Source: Amycolatopsis camponoti | GTDB taxonomy: Bacteria; Actinomycetota; Actinomycetes; Mycobacteriales; Pseudonocardiaceae | Assembly (NCBI RefSeq): GCF_902497555.1 | Contig: NZ_CABVGP010000001.1 | Coordinates: forward strand, 2,398,501-2,462,500 | Direction: 5' to 3' | DNA: 64,000 nt | Shown: positions 17,364-26,263 of the stretch, in pieces | Numbering within the stretch: position 1 is the stretch's first letter | Layout: each line of letters starts with the position of its first letter | The notes under the pieces: model-generated | Database searches by the model: none | Told to the model about the DNA's origin: nothing | Seen by the model: only the letters and a program-made list of their open reading frames with translations | Program-made: the position numbers and the translations under genes

Positions 17364-18611
17364 GTGACCACCTCGAGTGTCGACCGCGCTCAGGAAATCC
17401 CCGACGAGTCCCGCTGGCCGGGCTTGGCCACCCCGCCGCGGTCCGCGCTGCGCGCGCGGATCGCCGCCACGCTGTTCCGTCGCGCGGTTCGCCCGCTCGA
17501 CCTGCGGGTGACGTTCCCGGACGGCACCGTGCTCGGCGCCGGCGGGCCCGAATCACCCGAAATGCGCATTCTGCGCCCGGAGGCGTTCTTCCACCGCCTC
17601 GGCGTCGACGCCAAGATCGGCTTCGGCGAGTCCTACATGGCCGGCGACTGGACCGCGTCCGACCTGGCCGAGGTGCTGACGCCGTTCGCCGCGCGGATGG
17701 CCACCCTCGTGCCGCCGGTGCTGCAGAAGTTCCGGAAGATCGCCGAGCGCACGCAGCCGCCGTCCGAGGAGAACAGCCTCGAGGGCGCGCGGGCCAACAT
17801 CCACCGCCACTACGACCTGTCCAACGACCTGTTCGGCGCGTTCCTCGACGAATCGATGACGTACTCCTCGGCGCTCTTCGGCCCCGGCGAGGACCTCACC
17901 GCCGCTCAGCACCGCAAGATCGACAGCGTGCTGGACTACGCCGGCGTCCGCGAGGGCAGCGAAGTCCTCGAAATCGGTACCGGATGGGGTGAACTCGCCA
18001 TCCGCGCCGCGGCCCGCGGCGCCCACGTGACGTCACTGACCATTTCGGAGGAACAGCGCGCGCTGGCCACCGAGCGGATCGCCGCGGCCGGGTTCAGCGA
18101 CCGCGTCGAGGTCAAGCTGTGCGACTACCGCGAGTCGAGCGGGCAGTTCGACGCCGTGGTCAGCGTCGAGATGATCGAGGCCGTCGGCGCGTCGTACTGG
18201 CCGACGTTCTACGCCACGATCGGGGAGCGGCTGCGCCCCGGCGGGCGCTTCGGCCTGCAGGCCATCACGATGGACCACGACCGGATGATGGCGTCGTCGC
18301 GCGCCTACACCTGGATCCACAAGTACATCTTCCCCGGCGGCATCATCCCGTCGGTCCGCTCGATCGAGGACGGCCTGGTCGCGAACACCCGGCTCAAGCT
18401 GGCCGGGATGCGCGAGTTCGGCCAGGACTACGCGCACACGCTACGGTTGTGGCGCGAACGGTTCCTGCACCGCTGGGCCGACATCGCCGGGTTCGGGTTC
18501 GACGACGTCTTCCGCCGGATGTGGGAGTTCTACCTGGCCTATTCCGAGGCCGGGTTCCGCTCCGGGTACCTCAAGGTCCACCAGTTCGGCTACGAAGCGA
18601 CCGGCGAGTAA
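17364..18611 (+). CDS. Cyclopropane-fatty-acyl-phospholipid synthase family methyltransferase
   Basis: A 415-residue S-adenosylmethionine-dependent enzyme of the CFA/mycolic acid synthase family. The SAM-binding loop is VLEIGTGWGELAIRAA at about residues 200-215, followed by VTSLTISEEQRALA. Upstream is the conserved HYDLSNDLF...SMTYSSALF stretch, and downstream the VEMIEAVGASYWPTFY and FPGGIIPS motifs. These enzymes add a methylene or methyl group to unsaturated acyl chains of membrane phospholipids at the membrane surface. GTG 17364 has GGAGGGAG upstream. A hairpin follows the stop. The exact product (cyclopropane or methyl branch) cannot be told from the sequence. Confidence 0.9.
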   Translation: MTTSSVDRAQEIPDESRWPGLATPPRSALRARIAATLFRRAVRPLDLRVTFPDGTVLGAGGPESPEMRILRPEAFFHRLGVDAKIGFGESYMAGDWTASDLAEVLTPFAARMATLVPPVLQKFRKIAERTQPPSEENSLEGARANIHRHYDLSNDLFGAFLDESMTYSSALFGPGEDLTAAQHRKIDSVLDYAGVREGSEVLEIGTGWGELAIRAAARGAHVTSLTISEEQRALATERIAAAGFSDRVEVKLCDYRESSGQFDAVVSVEMIEAVGASYWPTFYATIGERLRPGGRFGLQAITMDHDRMMASSRAYTWIHKYIFPGGIIPSVRSIEDGLVANTRLKLAGMREFGQDYAHTLRLWRERFLHRWADIAGFGFDDVFRRMWEFYLAYSEAGFRSGYLKVHQFGYEATGE

Positions 18612-18637
18612 CCGCGCCGGACAACCCGACCCCGGTG

Positions 18638-18677
18638 CCGCACGTCCCCCTTACGAGCCCCTTACGAGGGCGTGCGG
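18638..18677 (+). terminator. Hairpin terminator after the methyltransferase gene
   Basis: CCGCACG pairs with CGTGCGG, extended inward by CCC against GGG past one bulged base. It lies 26 bases after the stop codon. The loop contains two copies of CTTACGAG. Confidence 0.55.
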
Positions 18678-18715
18678 TCTACTGATGACGACACATTTGT
18701 CCGGATCGGGATTGG

Positions 18716-19930
18716 GTGATGGTGATGACGTACCGTGGCGACGACGGCGGGCGCCGGATGCCGCCGCCCCGGCCCGCCGGGCGATCCCGGGACCACCAGC
18801 GCGCGCAGATGATGCCGCTGCCCGGGCGCGGCCAGAGCCCGTACGACGAGCGCACCCGCCCGATGGGCACCCGTGAGGACGAGCGGCAGTACGCGCCGGC
18901 ACCGCCGCGCCAGGACCCGCCCCGGCGCGCGGCCGACGACGACTACCCGCCGTCCCGGCCGCCGCGCCGGCGTCGCTGGGGCTTCGGCCGGATCCTGCTG
19001 ACGCTGGCGCTGGTGTTCGTCGTCTTCCTCGCCGGCATCTGGGTCTACCTGGAGTTCTCCATCAAGCGCGTCGACGCGCTCGCCGACTACTCCGGCCGCC
19101 CGGTCGCCGCGTCCGGCACCAACTGGCTGATCGTCGGCTCGGACAGCCGCGAGGGCCTGACCGCGGAGGACGAGGAGCGGCTCGCCACCGGCGACGTCGC
19201 CGCGGCGGGCGGCGGGCAGCGCACCGACACGATCATGGTCGCGCACATCCCGGACAACTCCACCAAGCCGACGCTGCTGTCGCTGCCGCGCGACTCGCAG
19301 GTGGCTATCCCCGGGCACGGCAAGAACAAGATCAACGCGGCGTTCTCGCTGGGCGGCCCGAAGCTGCTGGCGCAGACCGTCGAAGGTGCCACCGGCCTGC
19401 ACATCGACCACTACGCGGAGATCGGCTTCGGCGGGTTCGCCAAGATCGTCGACGCGATCGGCGGCGTCGACATGTGCATCGACAAGGACATGAACGACAC
19501 GGTCACCGGGATCAGCATCAAGGCGGGCTGCCCCCAGACGCTCGACGGCCGGTCGGCGCTGGGCTTCGTCCGGATGCGCCACAGCGATGCGACGCCGCGC
19601 TCGGACCTCGACCGCGTCGCCAACCAGCGCAAGTTCATCGGCGCACTGGTCAGCCAGATCGCCAGCCCCGGCACGCTGCTCAACCCGTTCCACTTCTTCC
19701 CGCTGCTGGGTTCCGGGCCGGACGCGCTGACCATGGACTCGGGCGACCACGTGCACAACCTGGCCGGCCTGGCGCTCGCGATGCGCGGGATCTCTTCCGG
19801 TGGCGTGGTGACGACGACGGTCCCGGTGACCAGCGGGTCGGCCGAGAACTGGGACAAGGCCAAGTCGAAGCAGATGTTCGACGCGCTGAAGAACGACACG
19901 GAGATCCCGGACAGCGTCATCGTCAATTAA
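18716..19930 (+). CDS. LytR-CpsA-Psr (LCP) family cell-wall glycopolymer ligase
   Basis: A 404-residue protein with a cytoplasmic, proline- and arginine-rich N-terminal segment of about 90 residues, one membrane helix (about 93-117), and an extracytoplasmic LCP domain (about 135-290). Conserved LCP features are DSR in VGSDSREGL, the RTDTIMVAHI strand, LSLPRDSQVAIPGHGKNKIN with its phosphate-binding arginine, and FVRMRHSDATPRSDLDRVANQR. LCP enzymes transfer polyprenyl-linked polymers such as arabinogalactan or teichoic acids to peptidoglycan. The start is one of GTG 18716, ATG 18719 or ATG 18725; the choice does not affect the domain. The C terminus has no extra LytR_C domain. Confidence 0.92.
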   Translation: MMVMTYRGDDGGRRMPPPRPAGRSRDHQRAQMMPLPGRGQSPYDERTRPMGTREDERQYAPAPPRQDPPRRAADDDYPPSRPPRRRRWGFGRILLTLALVFVVFLAGIWVYLEFSIKRVDALADYSGRPVAASGTNWLIVGSDSREGLTAEDEERLATGDVAAAGGGQRTDTIMVAHIPDNSTKPTLLSLPRDSQVAIPGHGKNKINAAFSLGGPKLLAQTVEGATGLHIDHYAEIGFGGFAKIVDAIGGVDMCIDKDMNDTVTGISIKAGCPQTLDGRSALGFVRMRHSDATPRSDLDRVANQRKFIGALVSQIASPGTLLNPFHFFPLLGSGPDALTMDSGDHVHNLAGLALAMRGISSGGVVTTTVPVTSGSAENWDKAKSKQMFDALKNDTEIPDSVIVN

Positions 19931-19963
19931 TTCGGGAGCGCTTTCGCACTCGGCCGGGGCACC

Positions 19964-20503
19964 ATGGAAGCCATGGAGACCCCGGCCGAGTCGTACGCCC
20001 GTGACGAGTTTTCGCTGACCCGTTGGCAGACCGCCGACGCGGCGGAGCTGCTCGCGACGGTCGCCGGGTCCGTGGAGCACCTCGGTGCCTGGCTGATCTG
20101 GGCCACGGGTGGCTACACGGCCGCCGACGCCGAGGAGTTCCTGCAGCGCACCCGAAAGCAGTGGGAGACCGGCGAAACCCACGACTTCGCCCTCCGCGCC
20201 GGCGGGACCATCGTGGGCGCCGTCGGCTTGATGGCCCGGGAAGGCGGCGTCGAGATCGGCTACTGGCTCACGCGGGACGTCACCGGCCGCGGCTTGATGA
20301 CGCGCGCGGTTTCGCTGCTGACCGAGGAGGCGTTCCGGCTCGGCGCCGGGTACGTCGAGATCAAGCACGACGAGCGAAACGTCCGAAGCGGAGCGGTGCC
20401 CGCGCGGCTCGGGTTCACGAAAGCGGGTGTGGAGCCCATGCAGGCACCCTGGGCACCGTCGTGCAGTGGCACGTACCGCGTGTGGCGGAAGGAGAAGCCG
20501 TGA
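19964..20503 (+). CDS. GNAT-family N-acetyltransferase (RimJ/RimL type)
   Basis: A 179-residue acetyltransferase of the RimL-like subgroup. The acetyl-CoA loop is in GYWLTRDVTGRGLMTRAVSL (residues about 97-116), followed by the helix LLTEEAFRLGAGYVEIKHDERNVRS, which ends in the typical N-x-x-S/A segment, and by LGFTKAG. RimL-like enzymes acetylate ribosomal protein termini or small amines. The stop overlaps the GTG of the next small gene (GTGA). A second in-frame ATG lies at 19973. Confidence 0.85.
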   Translation: MEAMETPAESYARDEFSLTRWQTADAAELLATVAGSVEHLGAWLIWATGGYTAADAEEFLQRTRKQWETGETHDFALRAGGTIVGAVGLMAREGGVEIGYWLTRDVTGRGLMTRAVSLLTEEAFRLGAGYVEIKHDERNVRSGAVPARLGFTKAGVEPMQAPWAPSCSGTYRVWRKEKP

Positions 20504-20709
20504 ATCCGGTCTTTGCCGGAGTAGTCCAGCCGAGCCACCGGTGGCTGTGCGAGCGACGCGATTTCGCGAACCGGGCCGAGAAGCGCGGGAACCGCGCGGA
20601 GGCCCACGAGTACGCGTTCCGGCGGCGCCGGCGTGACCGCCCGAGGGGGTGGCCGTCGGCCGGGGTGCGCCGCCCGCCGGGCTGGCCGCCCCGCGGGTGG
20701 CGCCGCTGA
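20500..20709 (+). CDS. Small arginine-rich protein coupled to the acetyltransferase gene
   Basis: A 69-residue reading frame beginning VNPVFAGVVQPSHRWL. It has a GTG start that overlaps the acetyltransferase stop as GTGA, and an AAGGAG ribosome site six bases upstream. The second half is very basic and rich in Trp, Pro and Gly (for example FRRRRRDRPRG and GWPPRGWRR). It is not recognised. It could be a real small basic protein that binds nucleic acid or the ribosome, or simply a GC-rich frame; the coupling and ribosome site favour the first. The stop lies only five bases from the converging peroxiredoxin stop. Confidence 0.5.
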   Translation: MNPVFAGVVQPSHRWLCERRDFANRAEKRGNRAEAHEYAFRRRRRDRPRGWPSAGVRRPPGWPPRGWRR

Positions 20710-20714
20710 CCGGC

Positions 20715-21176
20715 TCAGGAAACCTTGTTGCGCTCGCGCAGCACCTTCAGCGCCTGGTCGGCGTGGACCGTGAAGTTCAGTTCGCTCTTGATCTTCTCGA
20801 GCACCTTCCGGTCCTCGCCGATCACGAACGTCGCGCGCTTGGCGTGCAGCGGCAGCAGTTTCCGCCAGACGCCGAACTGCTTGGCGACCTCACCCTCCAC
20901 ATCGGACAGCAGGGGGTAGTCGAAGCCGTTGGCCTCGGAGAACTGGCGCTGCTTGGTGACGCCGTCCGGGCTGATGCCGATGCGGTGCGCGCCGACCTCG
21001 GCGAACTCGGCCGCCAGGTCGCGGAAGTGGCAGCTCTCCGCCGTGCAGCCGCCGGTCATCGCGGCCGGGTAGAAGAACAGCACCACCGGGCCGGTGGCCA
21101 GGAAGTCCGACAGCGTGCGGTCGGCGCCCTGGTCGTCGGGCAGCGTGAAATCGGGGGCGAGGTCTCCGGCTTCCAT
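20715..21176 (-). CDS. Peroxiredoxin (AhpC/TSA family, BCP-like)
   Basis: A 153-residue thiol peroxidase. The active-site segment is FYPAAMTGGCTAESCHFRDL: the peroxidatic cysteine is in TGGC, with a second cysteine five residues on, as in BCP/PrxQ enzymes that form an intramolecular disulfide. The conserved threonine and the distal arginine (KRATFVIG) are present. Such enzymes reduce hydrogen peroxide and organic hydroperoxides with thioredoxin. The ATG at 21176 has AGAAGGGA upstream. It is a single gene, converging with the small basic gene and downstream of the GGDEF-EAL gene on the same strand. Confidence 0.92.
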   Translation of the reverse strand: MEAGDLAPDFTLPDDQGADRTLSDFLATGPVVLFFYPAAMTGGCTAESCHFRDLAAEFAEVGAHRIGISPDGVTKQRQFSEANGFDYPLLSDVEGEVAKQFGVWRKLLPLHAKRATFVIGEDRKVLEKIKSELNFTVHADQALKVLRERNKVS

Positions 21177-21258
21177 GGAGGTCCCTTCTCGTCGGCGGCA
21201 GAACCCATCCTGCCGGGTCTTCGGAGCCGCCGCGCACCCGGCTTGGTCCCGCTCCGGA

Positions 21259-23112
21259 TCAGCGGGCGGGGTGCCGGGCGATCAGCTCGTCGACCTCGTC
21301 GCCGGTGGCCGAGTCGGTCACGAACGGGCCCCGGGCCGCCAGCACGCCCAGCTGCCGCAGCCGGGCGGCCTGCTCGTGCGTGCGGACGCCCTCCGCGCCC
21401 ACCCGGAGCTTCAGCTCCCGGGCCCGCGTCACCAGCTGCGTCAGGTGCCGCAGCGCCGGCTCCGGCGGCGCGTCCGAGTCCAGCGCGTCGACCACCGCGC
21501 CCGAGAGGATCACGTGGTGGACCGGCAGCCGGTGGCGGGGGATCAGCTCCAGGTCCGCCGAGCCCGTGATCGTCAGCACCAGCTGCGTGCCCAGGTCGGA
21601 CAGCACCGCGAACGAGTCCAGGACCTCGCCGCGCGGGTCGAGGACCGACGCGCGGTCCGTGCACAGCCGCAGCGCGTTGGGCGGCAGCTCGTGCTTGTCC
21701 AGCTGCTCCTTCACCAGCAGCACCAGGTCGGGGTCGATCGCCAGCCGGGTCGGCAGCTGGACGCACACGTCCGGGGCCGCCGCGCCGAAGCGCGCCCGCC
21801 AGCGGGCCGTCGCCGCCAGGGACTCCGCCAGGAGCCAGCGGCCCAGCGGCACCGTCATGCCCGTGGTCTGGGCGAGCGGGTAGAACTCGTCCGAGCCGAG
21901 CTCGCCCTTCTCCGGGTGGTTCCAGCGCAGCCCCGCGTTGACCGCGGCGAGGCGGTCGGGGTCGGCGAGGTTGACCGTCGGCTGGTAGACGAGCGAGAAC
22001 TCGCCGTTCTCCAGCGCCCCGGCGATCACCGCGCCCAGCTGGTAGCGGCCGCGGTCGCGGGCGTCCAGCTCGGGGTCGAACAGCATCCACTGCGCCTTGC
22101 CGGCCTCCTTGGCCCGGTGCAGCGCGATCTCCGCCGCCCGCAGCAGCTCCGCGCCGCCGTCCTCGACGGCCGCGCGCACCACGATGCCCGCGCTCGCGCT
22201 CACGCCGATGCCGTGCCCGCCCAGGTAGATCGGCTCGTTGAGGTCTTCCAGCGCCCGTTCGACGAGCTCGACGACCTCGGTGGCGGTCAGCTCGCCCCGC
22301 AGCAGCACCGCGAAGCCGTCGCCGGACAGCCGCGCGACGAACCCGTCGTGGTGGCCGGTGAACACCGCCGACAGCTTGCCCGCGACCCCGCGCAGCACCT
22401 GGTCGCCGACGCCGGCGCCGAGGCCGTCGTTGACCACCTTGAAGCCGTCGACGTCGAGGTAGATCAGCGCGATGTCGTCCCGCGCGCCGGCGCCGAGCGC
22501 CGCTTCGAGCTTGGTCGTGAACGAGGACGCGTTGGGCAGCCCGGTCAGCGGGTCGTGCACGTTCTGGTGCAGCAGCCGTTCCTGCAGCAGGTGCAGCTCG
22601 TTCGCGTCGGACACCATCAGCACCGGGTAGACCGAACCCGGCCGGTCGCCCGGCAGCCGGGCGAGGGTGACGTCGGTCCAGAGCTGCCCGTCCTCGGTGT
22701 GGTCGAGCAGCATCCGCTCCTGGTAGCGCTCACGCCCGTTGCGGACCTGCTCGAGCCCCGCCTTGAGCCGCGAGACGTCGTGGTCGGTCGAGCCGAGGTC
22801 GGTGATGTGGCGGCCCCGCAACCGGTTCGGCGAGCAGCCGAGGAGCTGGCCGAGCGCGAGGTTGGCCTCCACGATCTCGCCGTCCGGCCCGGCCAGCGCG
22901 ATCCCCATCGGGGACGCGGCGTACAGCGCCGTGAACCGGTGCAGGGCGCCACCGTGACCCGAGCCGGCGTGGTCGACCGCGTCGTGCGCGATCTCCAGCA
23001 GCAGGGGCTCCAGCTCCTCCAGGGGAAGTGTTACTCCTTTGGTGTCGGCCAACGTCGCCGCCCACCGGCGCGCCACGTCCAGCAGTCCTGGCGCGGCACC
23101 GGACTCAGGCAC
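21259..23112 (-). CDS. PAS-GGDEF-EAL protein with degenerate catalytic motifs
   Basis: A 617-residue cytoplasmic protein. After an N-terminal helical region comes a PAS domain (about 55-175), then a GGDEF domain beginning HDPLTGLPN (about 185-345), then an EAL domain (about 365-610). The GGDEF signature reads RLSGDGF instead of GGDEF, and the EAL signature reads NAGLRW instead of EAL-x-R; the DDFG-like loop and the late EGVET (here EGVRT) are also altered. The protein is therefore probably a non-catalytic sensor or c-di-GMP-binding regulator. I placed the start at GTG 23112, preceded by GAGGTGGAG; an upstream ATG at 23208 would add 32 residues of unlikely coding sequence. Confidence 0.85.
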   Translation of the reverse strand: MPESGAAPGLLDVARRWAATLADTKGVTLPLEELEPLLLEIAHDAVDHAGSGHGGALHRFTALYAASPMGIALAGPDGEIVEANLALGQLLGCSPNRLRGRHITDLGSTDHDVSRLKAGLEQVRNGRERYQERMLLDHTEDGQLWTDVTLARLPGDRPGSVYPVLMVSDANELHLLQERLLHQNVHDPLTGLPNASSFTTKLEAALGAGARDDIALIYLDVDGFKVVNDGLGAGVGDQVLRGVAGKLSAVFTGHHDGFVARLSGDGFAVLLRGELTATEVVELVERALEDLNEPIYLGGHGIGVSASAGIVVRAAVEDGGAELLRAAEIALHRAKEAGKAQWMLFDPELDARDRGRYQLGAVIAGALENGEFSLVYQPTVNLADPDRLAAVNAGLRWNHPEKGELGSDEFYPLAQTTGMTVPLGRWLLAESLAATARWRARFGAAAPDVCVQLPTRLAIDPDLVLLVKEQLDKHELPPNALRLCTDRASVLDPRGEVLDSFAVLSDLGTQLVLTITGSADLELIPRHRLPVHHVILSGAVVDALDSDAPPEPALRHLTQLVTRARELKLRVGAEGVRTHEQAARLRQLGVLAARGPFVTDSATGDEVDELIARHPAR

Positions 23113-23314
23113 ACTCCACCTCTTCACGTGCAAGTCAGGCCAGTTCAAGCACGGTGCCAGGGGATCATGAAGCCACACCGGGTACCCCTCGCCCGCGACC
23201 GATGCCACGCCATCATGTGTGTAACGGGGTGTCTACCGGCTGAACGAGTGAACGAACATCCACATGCGGTAACTTTTTGTCACACGGCGTATGCAGTGGT
23301 GGACGCGGCCGGGG

Positions 23315-24811
23315 TCAGCGAGGGGTCAGCCGCACCGGGAGACCGTCGGCGGGCACCGGCAGGGACACGTAATCCCACTTCGCGGTGTAACTCTCCGGAA
23401 CCGACCAGCGGTGGGCGCGCAGCATTTCGTGCATCAGCAACTTCACCTCGAGCCCGCCGAAGTGGAGTCCGATGCACTTGTGCGCGCCGCCGCCGAACGG
23501 CATCCACGCCATCCGGTGGGACTTGTCCTCGCGACGCGGCTCGGCGAACCGCTCGGGGTCGAACTCGAAGGGGTTCGTCCAGCACTCCGGCGAGAAGTGG
23601 TTCACCGTGGGCGAGACGCCGCACAGCGTGCCCGCGGGGATGTAGTGGCCGAGCACCTCGGTGTCCTTGACGGTCTGCCGGGTCAGCGTCGGCACCGGCG
23701 CGACCAGCCGCAGTGCCTCCTTCATGACGAGGTCGAGGGTTTCCAGCTTGTCGATGGCGTCGATGTCGAGGATGTCGTCGCCGAGGGCGAGGGACTCCTC
23801 GCGGGCGCGTTCCTGCCATTCGGGGTGCTTGGCGAGGTAGTACGCCATGGCGCTGCTGGTGATGGTCGTCGTGTCGTGCGCGGCCATCATCAGGAAGATC
23901 ATGTGGTTGACGATGTCGGTGTCGGTGAACCGGTCGCCGTCCTCGGTGGTGGCGTGGCAGAGCGCGGTGAACAGGTCGTTGCCGTCCGATTTCCGCTTGG
24001 CGGGCAGGGTTTCGCTGAAGTAGCGCTCGAGGACCTTGCGCCCGTGCAGCCCGGCCGACCAGCGCCCGCCGGGCACCGGGAAGCGCACCAGCGCGGTGCC
24101 GGCGCGCACGGAGCTGACGAACGCGCGGTTGATCCGGTGCGCGTCGCCGCCGCTGCGCATGCCCATGAAGACCCGCGTCGCGACGTCGAGGGTCAGCTGC
24201 TTGAGCGCCCAGTACAGCCGGGGCCGCTCGGCCGACCCCCAGCTCGCGACGCCCTCGCGCAGCGCCGGGCCCATCTCGTTGACGTAACCGGTGAGCCGGG
24301 AGCGGGTGAAGGCCTCCTGCATGATGCGGCGGTGCAGGTGGTGCTCGCCGAAGTCCATCAGCATCAGGCCGCGCTCGAAGAACTTCTCGATGAAGAACTT
24401 CCAGCCCTCCTGCGAGAACGCCTTGTCCTTGTTGACGAGCGCGATCTGCGTCGCCTCGGGTCCGGACAGCGCGACGATCCGCCGGCCGAAGCCGCCGGTC
24501 CACGACACCGGGCCGTAGAGCTCGAAGCGGCGCAGGCCGAAAGCGGGGCCGAAGCGCATCATCTCCAGCATGTGCCCGACGACCGGCGGGCCCTCGTCGC
24601 CGAGGACGGGCTTGAGGCCGCTGCCCGCGGGCGGCGTCGCCAATTCCTTGACGGGCCAGCGCGACTGCAGCCAGCGTTCGTCGACCCGGTGGGGGAGGGG
24701 AAGCGCGGTCAGCGGCGGCACGCGCTCGCGCAGTGCTTCGGCGGCTCGGCTCACGGTGCCCGGCAAAGTGACCATCTCCTCGTCGAGATCGGCGATCCCT
24801 CCACGATGCAC
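23315..24811 (-). CDS. Cytochrome P450
   Basis: A 498-residue P450 with no membrane anchor. The oxygen-activating I-helix threonine is in MMAAHDTTTITSSAM, the K-helix ExxR motif in VMKEALRLVAP, and the heme-binding loop is FGGGAHKCIG with its cysteine ligand. It is longer at the N terminus than typical class I bacterial P450s of about 400 residues and shows a CYP110/CYP51-like layout. Redox partners are not encoded nearby. It lies 52 bases downstream of an AraC-type regulator on the same strand, and TGTTG-N9-CAACA sits in that gap. The start may be GTG 24811 or ATG 24775. Substrate unknown. Confidence 0.9.
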   Translation of the reverse strand: MHRGGIADLDEEMVTLPGTVSRAAEALRERVPPLTALPLPHRVDERWLQSRWPVKELATPPAGSGLKPVLGDEGPPVVGHMLEMMRFGPAFGLRRFELYGPVSWTGGFGRRIVALSGPEATQIALVNKDKAFSQEGWKFFIEKFFERGLMLMDFGEHHLHRRIMQEAFTRSRLTGYVNEMGPALREGVASWGSAERPRLYWALKQLTLDVATRVFMGMRSGGDAHRINRAFVSSVRAGTALVRFPVPGGRWSAGLHGRKVLERYFSETLPAKRKSDGNDLFTALCHATTEDGDRFTDTDIVNHMIFLMMAAHDTTTITSSAMAYYLAKHPEWQERAREESLALGDDILDIDAIDKLETLDLVMKEALRLVAPVPTLTRQTVKDTEVLGHYIPAGTLCGVSPTVNHFSPECWTNPFEFDPERFAEPRREDKSHRMAWMPFGGGAHKCIGLHFGGLEVKLLMHEMLRAHRWSVPESYTAKWDYVSLPVPADGLPVRLTPR

Positions 24812-24863
24812 CCTTGTTGACGACCTGACAACAGTAGGGCGTGTCCTCTTTTCGGGTGGCTTC

Positions 24864-25772
24864 TCAGCGTGCCGCGCGGCGGAACTCGCTCGGGTTGGCG
24901 CCGCGGACCCGCTTGAACGCGGCGCTGAACCCGAAGGCGTCGGAGTACCCGACGGCGCGGGCGACGTCCGCGACCGTCCGGTCCGCGCGCTCGGCCAGCA
25001 GGTCGGCGGCGAGTGCCATCCGCCGGTGGGTGAGGTAGGTCAGCGGCGGTTCGCCGACGAGGTCGGCGAACCGCTTGGCCAGCGTCGACCGCGACACGCC
25101 GGTGCGGCCGGCCAGCGATCCGACCGTCCACGGCGCGGCCGGCTCGGCGTGCAGGAGGCGCAGCGCGTGGCCGACCACCGGGTCGCGCTGGGCGGTCCAC
25201 CAGGCCGGGGGTTCGCCGCCGGGCCGGTCGAACCACTCGCGCAGCGTGCAGACCAGCATCCAGTCGAGCAGCCGGTCGAGCACCACCTGCTGCCCGGGCG
25301 CGTCGACGGCGACCTCGGCGGCGAGGTGGTCGAGCACGGCGTCGCCCGTGCCGCCACCGGCGACGCGCAGGACGGCGGGCAGCGCGTCCAGCAGCCGCGC
25401 GCCGATCTCGCCGCGCACCGGGTAGGCGCCGACGATCAGCGTCGTCGCGCCGTCGCCCGGGTCGTGCCAGCCACGCCGGTGCCGGGTCCCGCCTTCTTCG
25501 GGTGCCGCGCAGTGCTCGCCGCAGGCGACCGGCTCGGCCGGTGTGCCGACCTCGTCGACGAAGGAGAAGGTCCCGGGCCCGCGCACGACGACCGTGTCGT
25601 AGGCGTTCAGCGGCTCGGGCTCGCCGTGCTCCGGCACGACCCAGCCGCCGCCGTCGAGGACGGTGCACAGGGTCAGCGGCGCGCCGTCGACGAAGTGCAG
25701 CGCCCAGGGCGCGGAGAGGGCCGAACTGCCGAACAGCGAGCCGTGCGCCCGCAGGTCACCGAACGCGTCCAC
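24864..25772 (-). CDS. AraC-family regulator with Cupin_6 sensor domain
   Basis: A 302-residue regulator. The N-terminal half is a cupin-type ligand-binding domain (LHFVDGAPLTLCTVLDGGG and VVVRGPGTFSFVDE). The C-terminal 100 residues carry two helix-turn-helix motifs: WTVGSLAGRTGVSRSTLAKRF and VADVARAVGYSDAFGFSAAF with the typical ending FKRVRGANPSEFR. The GTG at 25772 is preceded by TAATCT seven bases upstream on the minus strand, so the message is probably leaderless; the frame stays open further upstream but without family similarity. It lies upstream of the P450 gene and divergent from the PPOX-fold gene, both possible targets. Confidence 0.85.
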   Translation of the reverse strand: MDAFGDLRAHGSLFGSSALSAPWALHFVDGAPLTLCTVLDGGGWVVPEHGEPEPLNAYDTVVVRGPGTFSFVDEVGTPAEPVACGEHCAAPEEGGTRHRRGWHDPGDGATTLIVGAYPVRGEIGARLLDALPAVLRVAGGGTGDAVLDHLAAEVAVDAPGQQVVLDRLLDWMLVCTLREWFDRPGGEPPAWWTAQRDPVVGHALRLLHAEPAAPWTVGSLAGRTGVSRSTLAKRFADLVGEPPLTYLTHRRMALAADLLAERADRTVADVARAVGYSDAFGFSAAFKRVRGANPSEFRRAAR

Positions 25773-25854
25773 GTCCCCGAGATTAGACGATCGCGCAGGG
25801 ATTCCGGCTTCTCGCCCATGGGATCGTCCGAGCGGATCGGGTTGACTCGACGGC

Positions 25855-26259
25855 ATGACCGCGTTGACCGAAGACGACCTCGAGTTCCTCCGCCGGCCCC
25901 TGCACGGGTTCCTGACCGTGGCCGGCGGCCGGCCCCGCCCGGTGTGGTTCGAGGCGGCCGCCGACCGCACGCTCCAGCTGTTCACCGAGCCGGACGCGCC
26001 CAAGGTGCGACGCCTGCGCCGCGACGCCCGCGCCTCCCTGGTGGTCGCCGCGCCGGTGGGGGAGCGCGAACGGTGGGTTTCGGTCGCCGGCCGCGTCACG
26101 GTGGAAGAAGGCGGCGCGCACGACCTGGCGTCCCGGCTGGCCGCGCGGTACTGGGACCTCGACGACCCGGCCCGGGCCGCGGATCTCGCCGGAATCCTGG
26201 CGGTGGACCAGGTCCGGCTGGTGCTCCACCCGGAAACCGTGCACCGCTACGCGTACTGA
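25855..26259 (+). CDS. PPOX-fold flavin or F420-binding protein
   Basis: A 134-residue protein with the split-barrel fold of pyridoxamine-5'-phosphate oxidase-like proteins. Typical parts are GFLTVAGGRPRPVWFEAAADRTLQLFTEP (split barrel strands; shown over two motifs in the family), APKVRRLRRDARASLVVAAP and WVSVAGRVTVEE. Actinobacterial members bind FMN, heme or F420 and reduce or sense small molecules. It is divergent from the AraC-type gene across 82 bases, and it converges with metE over a shared hairpin. Function not predictable beyond the fold. Confidence 0.8.
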   Translation: MTALTEDDLEFLRRPLHGFLTVAGGRPRPVWFEAAADRTLQLFTEPDAPKVRRLRRDARASLVVAAPVGERERWVSVAGRVTVEEGGAHDLASRLAARYWDLDDPARAADLAGILAVDQVRLVLHPETVHRYAY

Positions 26260-26263
26260 ACGG

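Noticed and set aside
23113..23208. N-terminal extension of the GGDEF-EAL protein to ATG 23208
   Set aside because: The region lacks coding bias and a ribosome site; GTG 23112 has GAGGTGGAG just upstream.
21094..23670. A plus-strand open frame of about 860 codons
   Set aside because: It runs opposite the peroxiredoxin leader and the GGDEF-EAL gene, is compositionally biased and carries no recognisable motif.
23315..25772. Secondary-metabolite gene cluster around the P450 and AraC genes
   Set aside because: There is no core biosynthetic gene (PKS, NRPS, terpene cyclase, RiPP) in the neighbourhood; two genes alone are not enough.
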